A stretch of DNA of 64,000 nucleotides, from contig NZ_CAMFKM010000012.1 of the NCBI RefSeq assembly GCF_945957355.1, forward strand, positions 124,001 through 188,000, in the 5' to 3' direction. The position numbers and the translations under genes were made by a program. Shown piece by piece: positions 1 to 7,594 of this stretch. How positions within the stretch are numbered: the stretch's first letter is position 1; each line of letters opens with the position of its first letter. The notes beneath the pieces are model-generated. The model ran no database searches. It was not told the origin of the DNA and saw nothing but the letters and a program-made list of their open reading frames with translations. The DNA comes from an uncultured Reyranella sp. GTDB lineage: Bacteria; Pseudomonadota; Alphaproteobacteria; Reyranellales; Reyranellaceae.

Positions 1-60
1 CACGACACGCTGCCCGAGAAGCTCACCGTCTATGTCGTCGGCGGCAATGGCGGCGACTGA
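1..60 (+). CDS. 3' end of an unidentified gene (partial)
   Basis: The first 60 bases read as an open frame ending in TGA, giving a C-terminal tail of 19 residues that begins HDTLPEKLTVYV and ends GGNGGD. The rest lies before the window. The gene converges on the deacetylase gene that ends at 70, leaving only 9 bases between the stops. The tail is too short to assign a family. Confidence 0.5.
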   Translation, partial: HDTLPEKLTVYVVGGNGGD

Positions 61-69
61 CGTGAAAAG

Positions 70-1101
70 CTAAGCGCCGCGTCCCTTCTCGAAGCCGGCG
101 AGGAACTGGACGAGGTTGCGGCCAAGATCGTCGCCGAGATAGCCGCCTTCCTGGACCAGCACGGTCGGCAGGCCCATGCGGGCGATCTTCTCGGCCATGG
201 CATGGAAGCCCGGTCCGGTGACCTTGAGGCCCTGCAGCGGATCGCTCTCGCTGGCGTCGAGGCCCAGCGCCACCACAAGCGCCGTCGGCTGGAATTCGCG
301 GATGCGCGCGAGGGCCCTGTCGCCAGCTTCGAGCCACGGCCCGTCGGGCGAGCCGAGCGGCAGCGGCAGGTTGAGGTTGAAGCCTTCACCTTTGCCCGCG
401 CCGTGCTCGTGCGCGTGGCCCCAGAAGAAGGGGTAGTAATGGTCCGGATCGGCGTGGATCGAGATGGTGAGCACATCGTCGCGCTCGTAGAAGATGCCCT
501 GTGTGCCGTTGCCGTGATGCACGTCGACGTCGAGGATCGCCACGCGTTCGTGCTTGCTGCGCAGGCGCTGCGCGGCGACGGCGGTGTTGTTCAGGAAGCA
601 GAAGCCGCCCGCCATGTCGGCATAGGCGTGATGACCGGGCGGCCGGCAGAGCGCGTAGGCATGGCTCTCACCCGCCAGCACCATGTCGGCCACGGTCGAG
701 GCGACCTCGGTGGCGGCGAGGGCTGCTTCCCAGGTGTGCGGACCGATCGGGCAGCCGGTGTCGACCTGATGCCAGCCGGCACGGCCGGCCAGAGCCTTCG
801 GATAGGAAGCGTGGGCGCGCGCCGGATGGACGTTCGGCACGACCTCCGGACCCGCACCCGGCAGCTTCGCCCATTCGCGCGCGGCGATCTGCAGGAAGTC
901 GAGATATTCCGGCGTATGCACGGTGGCCGCCGGTGCCGGGCCATATGACCTGGGTGGCAGGATCGTATGGCCCGCTTCGGTCGCGGCGCTCAGCAGGCGC
1001 GTCGCGCGTTCCGGCTGCTCGGCACTGCGCTGCTTGGTGCCCCGCACCACGAAGTGCTGCGGATCGTGTTGGGCGTGCTTCTCGGAATAGACGATCTTCA
1101 C
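70..1101 (-). CDS. Histone-deacetylase-family protein, acetylpolyamine amidohydrolase-like
   Basis: A 343-residue protein of the arginase/deacetylase fold. Visible family signatures are the double-His motif in CRPPGHHAYADM, the glycine-rich GGFCFLNN segment, the zinc motif DVDVHHGNGTQ and the C-terminal loop VQEGGYLGDDLG. Length and order match bacterial acetylpolyamine amidohydrolases (about 341 residues), which remove acetyl groups from acetylated putrescine, spermidine or cadaverine in a Zn-dependent reaction. The substrate is inferred from family resemblance only. A complete PotFGHI-type polyamine importer lies about 6.5 kb away on the same strand, which is compatible with polyamine use but does not prove a link. 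The gene sits 8 bases downstream of the CoA-transferase gene and is probably cotranscribed with it. Confidence 0.85.
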   Translation of the reverse strand: MKIVYSEKHAQHDPQHFVVRGTKQRSAEQPERATRLLSAATEAGHTILPPRSYGPAPAATVHTPEYLDFLQIAAREWAKLPGAGPEVVPNVHPARAHASYPKALAGRAGWHQVDTGCPIGPHTWEAALAATEVASTVADMVLAGESHAYALCRPPGHHAYADMAGGFCFLNNTAVAAQRLRSKHERVAILDVDVHHGNGTQGIFYERDDVLTISIHADPDHYYPFFWGHAHEHGAGKGEGFNLNLPLPLGSPDGPWLEAGDRALARIREFQPTALVVALGLDASESDPLQGLKVTGPGFHAMAEKIARMGLPTVLVQEGGYLGDDLGRNLVQFLAGFEKGRGA

Positions 1102-1109
1102 GGAGGACC

Positions 1110-2282
1110 TCAGGGCGTGGCGATGGCCTTCGCCGACTTCAGCGCGGCGATCTCGTCATCGCTATAGCCCACCTCGCGCATGATCTCGACCGTGTGCTCG
1201 CCGATGCCGGGCGACTTCTGCCTCGTCTCGACGGGGGCGGCGGAGAGCTTGATCGGGTTGGCGGCCGACTTCACCGGACCGATTCCGGGATAGTCGATCT
1301 CCAGCACGCTGCCGCGCGCCCTGGCGTGCTCGCTCGCCATCACGTCGCTCACCTTGTAGGCGGCGGAGCAGGGCATGCCGGCGGGGATCAGCTTGTCGAG
1401 CAACTCGTCGGCCGTGTGCTCCATGAAATAGGCCTCGATCATCGGCTCGAGGATGCCGCGATGGGCGACGCGGCCGGCATTGGTCTGGAAGCGCTCGTCG
1501 TCCAGCCAGTCCTTCTTGCCCAGGGCGGTGCAGAGCAGGCGCCAGAAGGCGTCGTTGGTGCCGGCCACGAACACCGACTGGGTCCTGGTCGGGAAGACGC
1601 GCAGCGGGCACAGGATCGTGTTCGACGTCCCCATGCGCTCCGGGTTCTCGCCGGTGAGGCCGTGATTGGTGATCCAGTGGCTCATCATGTGCATGCCGAC
1701 GTCGAACAGCGACAGGTCGAGGCGCTGGCCCCTGCCGGTCTTGATCCGGTGCAGCAGCGCGAAGGCGATGCCGCCGGCACAGGCGAGGCCGGTCGAATAA
1801 TCGATGGGCGCCGTGCCGACGCGGCACATCTCGCCCTGGTATGGCCCGGTCGCGTCCATCAGCCCGATCTCGGCCTGGATGCAGGGATCGTAGCCCGCCC
1901 GCGGCGAGTAGGGACCGGTCTGGCCGTAGCCGGAGATCGAGGCGTAGATCGTCTGCGGATTGACCTTGGACACGGTCTCCCAGCCGAAGCCCAATTTGTC
2001 GATCACGCCTGGCGTGAAGGCCTCCATGAACACGTCGGCCTTCTTCACCAGACGCATCAGCACGTCCTTGCCGCCCTCGCTGCGCAGGTCGATCGCCAGG
2101 CCACGCTTGTTGCGGTTCATCGACGGCACCCAGGCGCCGCCGAAATGCGGCCGGAAATGCTCGCCGTTCAGCGGCTCGACCTTGATCACGTCGGCGCCCA
2201 TGTCGCCCAGGATCTGGCCGGCAGTCGGGCCGGCGATGACCTGCGTGAGGTCGAGAACGAGCGTATCGGACAGCGGAAGCAT
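1110..2282 (-). CDS. CaiB/BaiF CoA-transferase family protein
   Basis: A 390-residue class III CoA-transferase that moves CoA between carboxylic acids through an aspartyl-CoA thioester. The N-terminal motif LDLTQVIAGPTAGQILGDMG, the GADVIKVEP nucleotide-fold strand and the catalytic Asp in AGYDPCIQAEIGLM are all present. Physiological substrates cannot be read from sequence. An ATG 78 bases further upstream is in frame, but 2282 is preferred because AGGAGGAA sits about 10 bases before it on the minus strand and the residues upstream look non-coding. It precedes the deacetylase gene by a few bases, and the M20 hydrolase gene diverges from it at 2403. Confidence 0.9.
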   Translation of the reverse strand: MLPLSDTLVLDLTQVIAGPTAGQILGDMGADVIKVEPLNGEHFRPHFGGAWVPSMNRNKRGLAIDLRSEGGKDVLMRLVKKADVFMEAFTPGVIDKLGFGWETVSKVNPQTIYASISGYGQTGPYSPRAGYDPCIQAEIGLMDATGPYQGEMCRVGTAPIDYSTGLACAGGIAFALLHRIKTGRGQRLDLSLFDVGMHMMSHWITNHGLTGENPERMGTSNTILCPLRVFPTRTQSVFVAGTNDAFWRLLCTALGKKDWLDDERFQTNAGRVAHRGILEPMIEAYFMEHTADELLDKLIPAGMPCSAAYKVSDVMASEHARARGSVLEIDYPGIGPVKSAANPIKLSAAPVETRQKSPGIGEHTVEIMREVGYSDDEIAALKSAKAIATP

Positions 2283-2402
2283 GCGATGAAATTCCTCCTG
2301 GGCCTCACCCATGCAAGACGACGCAGGCACGCTCAAGCGCTTCGTTTCGCTGGCTGGCATTTGCTATGGTCGCGGCTTGTCCCGATCCGGAGTCCGTAGC
2401 CA

Positions 2403-3644
2403 ATGACCGCCAGCGACCGCCCCAATCTCCGCGTAGACCATGACCGGCTCTGGTCGAGCCTGATGGAGCTGGGCCAGATCGGCGGCACGGAAAAGGGCGG
2501 CGTCTGCCGCATCGCGCTGACCGATCTCGACCGCCAGGGGCGCGACCTGTTCGTGCGCTGGGCGAAGGAGGCGGGCTGCACGATCAAAGTCGACCAGTTG
2601 GGCAACGTCTTCGCCCGCCGCGAGGGCCGCGATCCGGCCCGGCCGCCGATCATGACCGGCTCCCACCTCGACACCCAGCCGACCGGCGGCAAGTTCGACG
2701 GCGCCTATGGCGTGATGGCCGGGCTCGAAGTGCTGCGCGTGCTGCACGATTCCAACTACGTCACCGAGGCGCCGATCGAGGTCGCGGTCTGGACCAACGA
2801 GGAAGGCTGTCGTTTCGCGCCCGCGATGGTCGCGTCGGGCGTGTTCGGCGGCGCCTTCACGCTCGAACAGGCCTTGTCGATCAAGGATCGCGACGGCGTG
2901 ACCTTTGGCGAGGCGCTGAAGCAGATCGGCTACGACGGCAAGGAGCCGGTCGGTGGCCGGCCGATCGGCGCCTTCTTCGAGGCGCATATCGAGCAGGGCC
3001 CGATCCTGGAGGGCGAGAAGAAGACCATCGGCGTGGTCACCGGGGCGCAGGGGCAGCGTTGGTACGAAGTCAGCTGGACGGGCATGGAGAGCCATGCCGG
3101 CACGACGCCGATGGAGGGCCGGCGCGATGCGCTGGTCGGGGCGGCCGAGTTGATCGTCGAGTGCCGGCGCATCGGCAACCGGCCCAACGGCCGTTCGACC
3201 ATCGGCGTGATCGAGAGCCAGCCGCAGGCGCGCAACACGATCCCCGGCCGCGTCTTCATGACGGTCGACTTCCGCCATCCCGACGATGCCGAACTGACGA
3301 AGATGGACGCCGAGATGCGCGCCGCCGCGGCCGACATCGCCAGGCGTCACCGGCTCGAGGTCAAGATCGAGCAGATCTGGTACTTCCCGCCGTCGCCCTT
3401 CGCGAAGGAACTTGTGGATGCGGTGCGTCGCGGCGCCGAACAGGCGGGCTATCCGCACATGGACATCGTGAGCGGCGCCGGCCACGACGCCTGCTACGTC
3501 AGTCGCGTCGCCCCGACGGCGATGGTGTTCGTACCCTGCAAGGACGGGGTCAGCCACAACGAGATCGAGGATGCCAGCAAGAGCGACGTCGGCGCTGGCG
3601 CGCAGATCCTGCTGCAGGCAATGGTCGAGCGGGCGAACGCGTAA
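2403..3644 (+). CDS. M20-family Zn-dependent amidohydrolase (N-carbamoyl-amino-acid hydrolase / allantoate amidohydrolase type)
   Basis: A 413-residue dinuclear metallohydrolase. The metal-ligand motifs occur in order: GSHLDTQ (His), KFDGAYG (bridging Asp), NEEGCRF (Glu), AHIEQGP (His) and GVSHNE (last His). The lid-domain motif GMESHAGTTPME is also present. The family hydrolyses ureido or carbamoyl groups (N-carbamoyl-L-amino acids, beta-ureidopropionate, allantoate), giving ammonia and CO2. The exact substrate cannot be separated from sequence alone. The BenE-type carrier gene begins directly after its stop codon, so the two probably form one transcript that imports and cleaves one substrate class. 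A purine-type role would fit the urate-pathway fusion gene at 39.3 kb, but that is inference. Confidence 0.88.
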   Translation: MTASDRPNLRVDHDRLWSSLMELGQIGGTEKGGVCRIALTDLDRQGRDLFVRWAKEAGCTIKVDQLGNVFARREGRDPARPPIMTGSHLDTQPTGGKFDGAYGVMAGLEVLRVLHDSNYVTEAPIEVAVWTNEEGCRFAPAMVASGVFGGAFTLEQALSIKDRDGVTFGEALKQIGYDGKEPVGGRPIGAFFEAHIEQGPILEGEKKTIGVVTGAQGQRWYEVSWTGMESHAGTTPMEGRRDALVGAAELIVECRRIGNRPNGRSTIGVIESQPQARNTIPGRVFMTVDFRHPDDAELTKMDAEMRAAAADIARRHRLEVKIEQIWYFPPSPFAKELVDAVRRGAEQAGYPHMDIVSGAGHDACYVSRVAPTAMVFVPCKDGVSHNEIEDASKSDVGAGAQILLQAMVERANA

Positions 3645-4808
3645 GTGAAATCCAGCGGACTCGTTTCAGTCGCGGCCGCGGCACTGGTCGCGACGATTGC
3701 CGGCGTGGGCGGCACGTTGCCGGTCGTGCTGGCCGCGGCGCAGGCGGTGGGGGCGACACCCGATCAGGCAAGCTCGTGGGTATCGGGGCTGGGCCTCGCC
3801 ACGGCGGCCAGCGCGCTGCTGCTCAGCGTGCGCTACCGCATGCCGATCATCACCGCCTGGTCGACGCCGGGTGCCGCGCTGATCGCCTCGACCTCCGGCG
3901 TGCCGAGTTTCGCGGCAGCGGTCGGTGCCTTTGTGCTGGCGGCGCTTCTGATCCTGCTGACCGCCGCGGTGAAGCCGCTCGGCCGTTTGATCGGGCAGAT
4001 CCCTCCCAGCATCGCTGCCGCCATGCTGGCCGGCATCCTGCTGCGGCTCGTCATGGCGATGGTCGAGCATGTTCCGTCCGCGCCGCTGCTGGTCCTGCCG
4101 CTGATCGCCCTGTTCCTGGTAGTGCGCGCCATCTACCCGGCCCTCGTGTCGTTGATCGTCCTGGTGGCTGGTGCGCTGCTCGCCTGGTCGCTCGGCCTCG
4201 TGAAACCGCTGCCGCCGATTGGCCTTTCCACGCTGGTCGTGACCGCCCCGGTGTGGGACGTCGCGACCCTGATCGGCCTCGGCGTGCCGCTCTATCTCGT
4301 CACCATGGCGTCGCAGAACCTGCCGGGTTTCGCGGTGCTGCGAGGCTCGGGCTACGAGCCTCCGACGCAGCCCATCCTCGCGGCGACGGGCGCGGCGTCA
4401 CTCGCCACGGCCTTCCTGGGGGCCCACACCTCGAACCTCGCCGCGATCTCGGCGGCGCTGTGCACCGGCCCGGATGCCCATCCCGATCCGGCGCAGCGCT
4501 GGAAGGCGGGGCCATTCTACGCCCTGTTCTGGGGCCTGATCGCGCTGTTCGGCGCCTCGCTGGTCGGACTGTTCGGCGCCCTGCCGCCGGCACTGCTGGC
4601 CACGGTCGCCGGAACGGCGCTGCTGGGCTCGACGGCCGGCGCGCTGGGCATTGCCCTGGCCGGCGACCAGGATCGTCTTGCGGCGGCGGGCACGCTGGCC
4701 GTCACCGTCTCCGGCGTTACCCTGATGGGTGTCGGTTCGGCCTTCTGGGGCCTCGTCTTCGGGCTGCTGATCCTCGGGATCGACCGCCTCACCAAGGCGA
4801 AGCGCTAG
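3645..4808 (+). CDS. BenE-family benzoate/proton-type membrane transporter
   Basis: A 387-residue, very hydrophobic protein with about 11-12 membrane segments, starting at a GTG immediately after the TAA of the preceding gene. It resembles the BenE family (benzoate:H+ symporters), including the ALGL-type N-terminal region, the internal GVPLYLVTMASQNLPGF segment and GLLILGIDRLTKAKR at the C-terminus. The family name comes from benzoate import, but many members are uncharacterised and this one is coupled to an amidohydrolase gene, not to benzoate genes. The substrate could therefore be a different organic anion. Confidence is high for the family and low for the substrate. Confidence 0.85.
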   Translation: MKSSGLVSVAAAALVATIAGVGGTLPVVLAAAQAVGATPDQASSWVSGLGLATAASALLLSVRYRMPIITAWSTPGAALIASTSGVPSFAAAVGAFVLAALLILLTAAVKPLGRLIGQIPPSIAAAMLAGILLRLVMAMVEHVPSAPLLVLPLIALFLVVRAIYPALVSLIVLVAGALLAWSLGLVKPLPPIGLSTLVVTAPVWDVATLIGLGVPLYLVTMASQNLPGFAVLRGSGYEPPTQPILAATGAASLATAFLGAHTSNLAAISAALCTGPDAHPDPAQRWKAGPFYALFWGLIALFGASLVGLFGALPPALLATVAGTALLGSTAGALGIALAGDQDRLAAAGTLAVTVSGVTLMGVGSAFWGLVFGLLILGIDRLTKAKR

Positions 4809-4858
4809 CAGGCCGTTGGAACGGGTTTTTGCAGGCGCCGGCGGGTAACATCGACCCG

Positions 4859-5476
4859 TCAGCGGTACCAGGATACCGCAAATCCAGGGTGCGACTCTCG
4901 TTTCGTTCGTTTCGTTTGTGGCCCCTGGCGATGCCCGTCCGGGAAGCGCGCGGCGTAGGCTTCGAGCGGCAGGTCGAGAGCCCGGCAGAGGAAGCTGATC
5001 GTGTGATAATAACCCGCGAGCGCGATCACTTCCAGAATCTGCGCCTCGTCGAAATGGGCGGCGAGCCCGACCCACGTTGCGTCGCCGATGGTGCGGTGGT
5101 CGACCAGGTCATCAACGGCTGCCAGCAGTGCCTGCTCGTCGGCCGACCAGCAGGGCGCATCGGCCGGCCCGTGGACCGTCGCGGCAATCTTCCCCGCATC
5201 GAAGCCGACCTTCTCGGCGAAGAAGGCGATATGGACGCCCCATTCGTATTCCGCGCCCAGACGCGCCGTCGTTCGGTCGATCACGACCTCGCGATGGCGC
5301 AGCGACAGGGCGCCTTTGTCCAGAAGTCCGCCGGCAAACATCTTCCCGAAGACACGCGGGTTGCGCGCCATGGTCCGCAACAGGACCAGCGGCGCGACGC
5401 CCGGAGGCATGGTGCGCGCCAGGGCGGTTGCGATCTCGGACGGGTAAGGCTCGTCGGCGGGTGCGATGCGGGGCAT
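4859..5476 (-). CDS. Carboxymuconolactone decarboxylase family (AhpD-like) protein
   Basis: A 205-residue helical protein of the CMD/AhpD superfamily, with the core RHREVVIDRTTARLGAEYEWGVHIAFF followed by the helix LLAAVDDLVDHRTIGDATWVGLAAHFDEAQILEVI. The CXXC peroxidase motif of AhpD is absent; the corresponding stretch reads YEWGVH, so AhpD-like disulfide chemistry is unlikely. The likely start ATG at 5476 faces the divergent HxlR regulator gene. Two palindromes in the shared 86-bp gap make it a strong candidate target of that regulator. The last residues (after RFPDGHRQG) look low-complexity and may be poorly conserved. Confidence 0.85.
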   Translation of the reverse strand: MPRIAPADEPYPSEIATALARTMPPGVAPLVLLRTMARNPRVFGKMFAGGLLDKGALSLRHREVVIDRTTARLGAEYEWGVHIAFFAEKVGFDAGKIAATVHGPADAPCWSADEQALLAAVDDLVDHRTIGDATWVGLAAHFDEAQILEVIALAGYYHTISFLCRALDLPLEAYAARFPDGHRQGPQTKRTKRESHPGFAVSWYR

Positions 5477-5494
5477 GGCGGGTCTCCAGTGGGT

Positions 5495-5515
5495 TTGCTA
5501 CATATTCCGTAGCAA
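5495..5515. promoter_or_regulatory. Palindromic operator 1 (HxlR candidate site)
   Basis: Perfect inverted repeat TTGCTAC-N7-GTAGCAA, centred at 5505, in the 86-bp gap between the divergent CMD-family gene and the HxlR gene. HxlR-type regulators are winged-helix dimers that bind such palindromes, so this is the expected autoregulatory site. The assignment to HxlR is inference from position. Confidence 0.6.
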
Positions 5516-5528
5516 CGAGCGATGCGAT

Positions 5529-5549
5529 TCGCTACAGAAAATGTAGTAA
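5529..5549. promoter_or_regulatory. Palindromic operator 2 (HxlR candidate site)
   Basis: Second copy with the same 7-7-7 layout, TCGCTAC-N7-GTAGTAA, centred at 5539. It lies 34 bp (about three helical turns) from operator 1. The core GCTAC/GTAG is kept. The two copies sit on the same face of the helix, which suggests cooperative binding of two dimers. Confidence 0.55.
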
Positions 5550-5562
5550 CGGAGTGTAATAG

Positions 5563-5874
5563 ATGGTGAGGAGGGTGCGCGGCTCGACGACCGGCCGCCC
5601 GATCATGGTGCTGCTCGACCTGCTCGGGCGGCGCTGGACCCTGCGCATCGTCTGGGAACTGCGCGACGAGCCAAGGCGCTTCCGCGAGCTGCAGGATCTG
5701 ATCGGCGCCAGCCCGACCATCGTGAACACGCGGCTGGCCGAGCTGCGCGCGGCGAAGCTGGTCGAGCTCGACGAGACGGCGGGTTACCGGCTCACGGCGC
5801 TGGGAAACGAGTTGCTGCGGCTCTTCCTGCCGCTGCATGTCTGGTCGGAGAAGTGGGCGAAGGCGACGGCATAA
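5563..5874 (+). CDS. HxlR-family winged-helix transcriptional regulator
   Basis: A 103-residue regulator with the complete HxlR domain: GRPIMVLLDLLGRRWTLRIV at the N-terminus, the recognition region RFRELQDLIGASPTIVNTRLAELRAAKLVEL and the wing GYRLTALGNELL. GGAG lies 9 bases before the ATG. There is no cysteine, so a redox-sensing mechanism like that of HypR or QorR is unlikely and a small-molecule effector is more probable. It is divergent from the CMD-family gene and probably represses both itself and that gene through the two palindromes. Confidence 0.9.
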   Translation: MVRRVRGSTTGRPIMVLLDLLGRRWTLRIVWELRDEPRRFRELQDLIGASPTIVNTRLAELRAAKLVELDETAGYRLTALGNELLRLFLPLHVWSEKWAKATA

Positions 5875-5886
5875 CCGCCGCCCGCC

Positions 5887-6327
5887 TCATTTCAGGAACG
5901 GATTGTCGCTGCCACGGCCCTTGCGCCGGGGTGGGAAGGTCTCGGCGAGATAGTCGAGGATCTCCGTCCGCTCCTCGGCCTTGATCGGTGGCATGCGATG
6001 CTTCTCCAGCATCAGGTCGATGGTCGAATCCCAGAGATCGCGCGTCAGGCCCTGGGCCTTGATCAGCGCGACGCCATGGCAGGCCGTGCAGGTATAGAAC
6101 GTCAGATCGCGGTTCTTGCCCTCGGGCAGGTCCTCGACCGTGTCGTTGTGCGGCGGCGGCTTGCCCTTGTCGGGATCGACGACGGGCGGTGCCGCCGCCA
6201 CCTTGGGCGCCGGCGGCACGTAGACATGCTGGTCCCTGTGCAGCGCTCCGCCGCGATCGAAGGCGAGCAGCAGGAACGTCGCCGTCAGGCCGATGACGGC
6301 GGCGTGTATCACGTTGAGGCGGGTCAA
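5887..6327 (-). CDS. Membrane-anchored or exported monohaem cytochrome c (sulfite dehydrogenase electron acceptor)
   Basis: A protein of about 146 residues with one N-terminal hydrophobic segment (AAVIGLTATFLLLAF), a proline-rich linker and a single haem-binding motif CTACH, followed by a likely distal Met in KHRMPPIKAEE. No ATG fits. A TTG at 6327 overlaps the TGA of the upstream molybdoenzyme gene (TTGA), and a GTG at 6312 is an alternative; no clear ribosome site favours either. Tight coupling to the molybdoenzyme gene resembles sorA-sorB, where the small cytochrome takes electrons from sulfite oxidation. It is much shorter than the dihaem SoxD. Confidence 0.75.
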   Translation of the reverse strand: MTRLNVIHAAVIGLTATFLLLAFDRGGALHRDQHVYVPPAPKVAAAPPVVDPDKGKPPPHNDTVEDLPEGKNRDLTFYTCTACHGVALIKAQGLTRDLWDSTIDLMLEKHRMPPIKAEERTEILDYLAETFPPRRKGRGSDNPFLK

Positions 6328-7565
6328 GATTCGACGAGCACCCGGATGCGGTTGATCGGATTGGCGCCGTACCCTTGCGGGTTCCAGTTGGCGGCCTGGA
6401 AGGGCTGGGTCACGCCCTTGCTGTCGGTCGCCTTGGCCCACACTTCGTAGTAGCCCGCGGTCGGCAGTTCGATCGAGGCGCTGAAGTTCTGCCAGGCATA
6501 CTTGTTGGCCGGAGCATCGACCTTGGCGGGCTTCCAGGTCACGCCATAGTCCGTCGAGATGTCGACGGTCCTGATGTCGAAGTCGCCGGCCCAGGCATGG
6601 CCGCGCAGGTCGAGCTTGCGCGACGTGAGTTTCGAGCCGTCGGCGGGGAAGGTGATGATCGAGCGGACGGGCATCGATTCCAGGATCGCCATGTCCTTGG
6701 CGTCGCCCTTGCTGCCGGGCACGATCGGCGTCTTTGGCACGCGGTAGGAGAAGCCGCCCATGCCGGGACCGTCATGCTCCTTGTCGCGGATCCAGATGCG
6801 GTTCAGCCACTTGGTCGACGCTGACGCGGGCCAGCCGGGGATGACGAGCCGGACCGGTGCGCCGTGGATCAGCGGCAGGTCCTGGCCGTTCAGCTTGAAG
6901 GCGATCAGCGAGTGTTCCTCCATCGCCTTGGCGATGGGCACGCCGCGCGAGATCGAGGGCTTGTTGGTTTCGCCGGCCAGGGTCGGATCGGCGCCATAGG
7001 CACCGGTATAGACGGCGGAGGGCTTGAGGCCGGCGGCCTTCAGCACGTCGGCCAGGCGCACGCCGGTCCACATCGGGCAGCCCGCGCCGCCGTTGGTCCA
7101 CTGGTTGCCGCGGGCTTCCGGCGTGAAGAAGGAGCGGCCGTTGCCGCCGCATTCCAGCATCAGCTGATAGGTGACGGCAGGGAACTTGCTCATCAGGTCC
7201 CCGACCGTGATCTCCATCGGCGTGTTGACCTCGCCGTCGATCTTGACCTTCCACGCCTTGGGGTCGCCCGTGATGTCGGGCACCTGTCCGTTGTTGCGGA
7301 TGAAGAGCTTGTTGGTCGGTGTGACATTGTCGTCGAGCAGCTCGGCCTGGGTTTCGGCGACGAGCGGCCTGTCGCCCAGCACCGCGAGCTTGGCCTTGCC
7401 GTCCATCTCGAGCAGCTTCGGGCCCTTGGCGGCCGCCGGCGCACCTTGCGCGTGCGCCTCGCCGACCGGCGGCAGGGAAGCACCCAGCGATGCACCGACA
7501 GTGGCCATTCCGACCCCCTTCAGCACATTACGGCGTGACGGCTTGGACGTTCCGGAACGAAGCAT
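6324..7565 (-). CDS. Tat-exported molybdopterin sulfite dehydrogenase (SorA/SoxC-like)
   Basis: A 413-residue enzyme of the sulfite oxidase family. A twin-arginine signal (SRRNVLKG) precedes a hydrophobic stretch ending AHA, so the folded cofactor-containing protein is exported. The molybdenum-ligand Cys lies in LECGGNGRS (about residue 139). The family stretch GAPVRLVIPGWPASASTKWL and a C-terminal Ig-like dimerisation domain follow. It probably oxidises sulfite, or a related periplasmic sulfur or sulfoxide substrate, passing electrons to the adjacent cytochrome c. The start is supported by AGGGAGG five bases before the ATG, but that ribosome site sits in a small hairpin. The gene lies 29 bases downstream of the polyamine importer genes. 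Confidence 0.85.
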   Translation of the reverse strand: MLRSGTSKPSRRNVLKGVGMATVGASLGASLPPVGEAHAQGAPAAAKGPKLLEMDGKAKLAVLGDRPLVAETQAELLDDNVTPTNKLFIRNNGQVPDITGDPKAWKVKIDGEVNTPMEITVGDLMSKFPAVTYQLMLECGGNGRSFFTPEARGNQWTNGGAGCPMWTGVRLADVLKAAGLKPSAVYTGAYGADPTLAGETNKPSISRGVPIAKAMEEHSLIAFKLNGQDLPLIHGAPVRLVIPGWPASASTKWLNRIWIRDKEHDGPGMGGFSYRVPKTPIVPGSKGDAKDMAILESMPVRSIITFPADGSKLTSRKLDLRGHAWAGDFDIRTVDISTDYGVTWKPAKVDAPANKYAWQNFSASIELPTAGYYEVWAKATDSKGVTQPFQAANWNPQGYGANPINRIRVLVES

Positions 7566-7569
7566 TTTT

Positions 7570-7585
7570 TCCTCCCTGAGGAGGA
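7570..7585 (-). promoter_or_regulatory. Hairpin covering the ribosome site of the sulfite dehydrogenase gene
   Basis: On the minus strand TCCTCC-TCAG-GGAGGA forms a 6-bp stem with a tetraloop. Its 3' arm is the Shine-Dalgarno sequence, five bases before the start codon. The hairpin could limit translation unless ribosomes or another factor open it. This is a direct sequence observation; the regulatory role is inference. Confidence 0.4.
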
Positions 7586-7594
7586 TTTATTAGC

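Noticed and set aside
501..2399. Long plus-strand open frame of 632 codons
   Set aside because: It lies antisense to the deacetylase and CoA-transferase genes, is rich in Arg, and shows no family features. It is a GC-rich shadow frame.
3059..5512. Plus-strand open frame of 817 codons
   Set aside because: It crosses the M20, BenE and CMD genes out of frame and is Arg/Gly-rich; the three real proteins explain the same bases.
5887..7565. SoxCD identity for the molybdoenzyme and cytochrome
   Set aside because: The cytochrome is short with one haem motif, whereas SoxD is a larger dihaem protein, and no other sox genes are nearby. A SorAB-like pair is the better reading.
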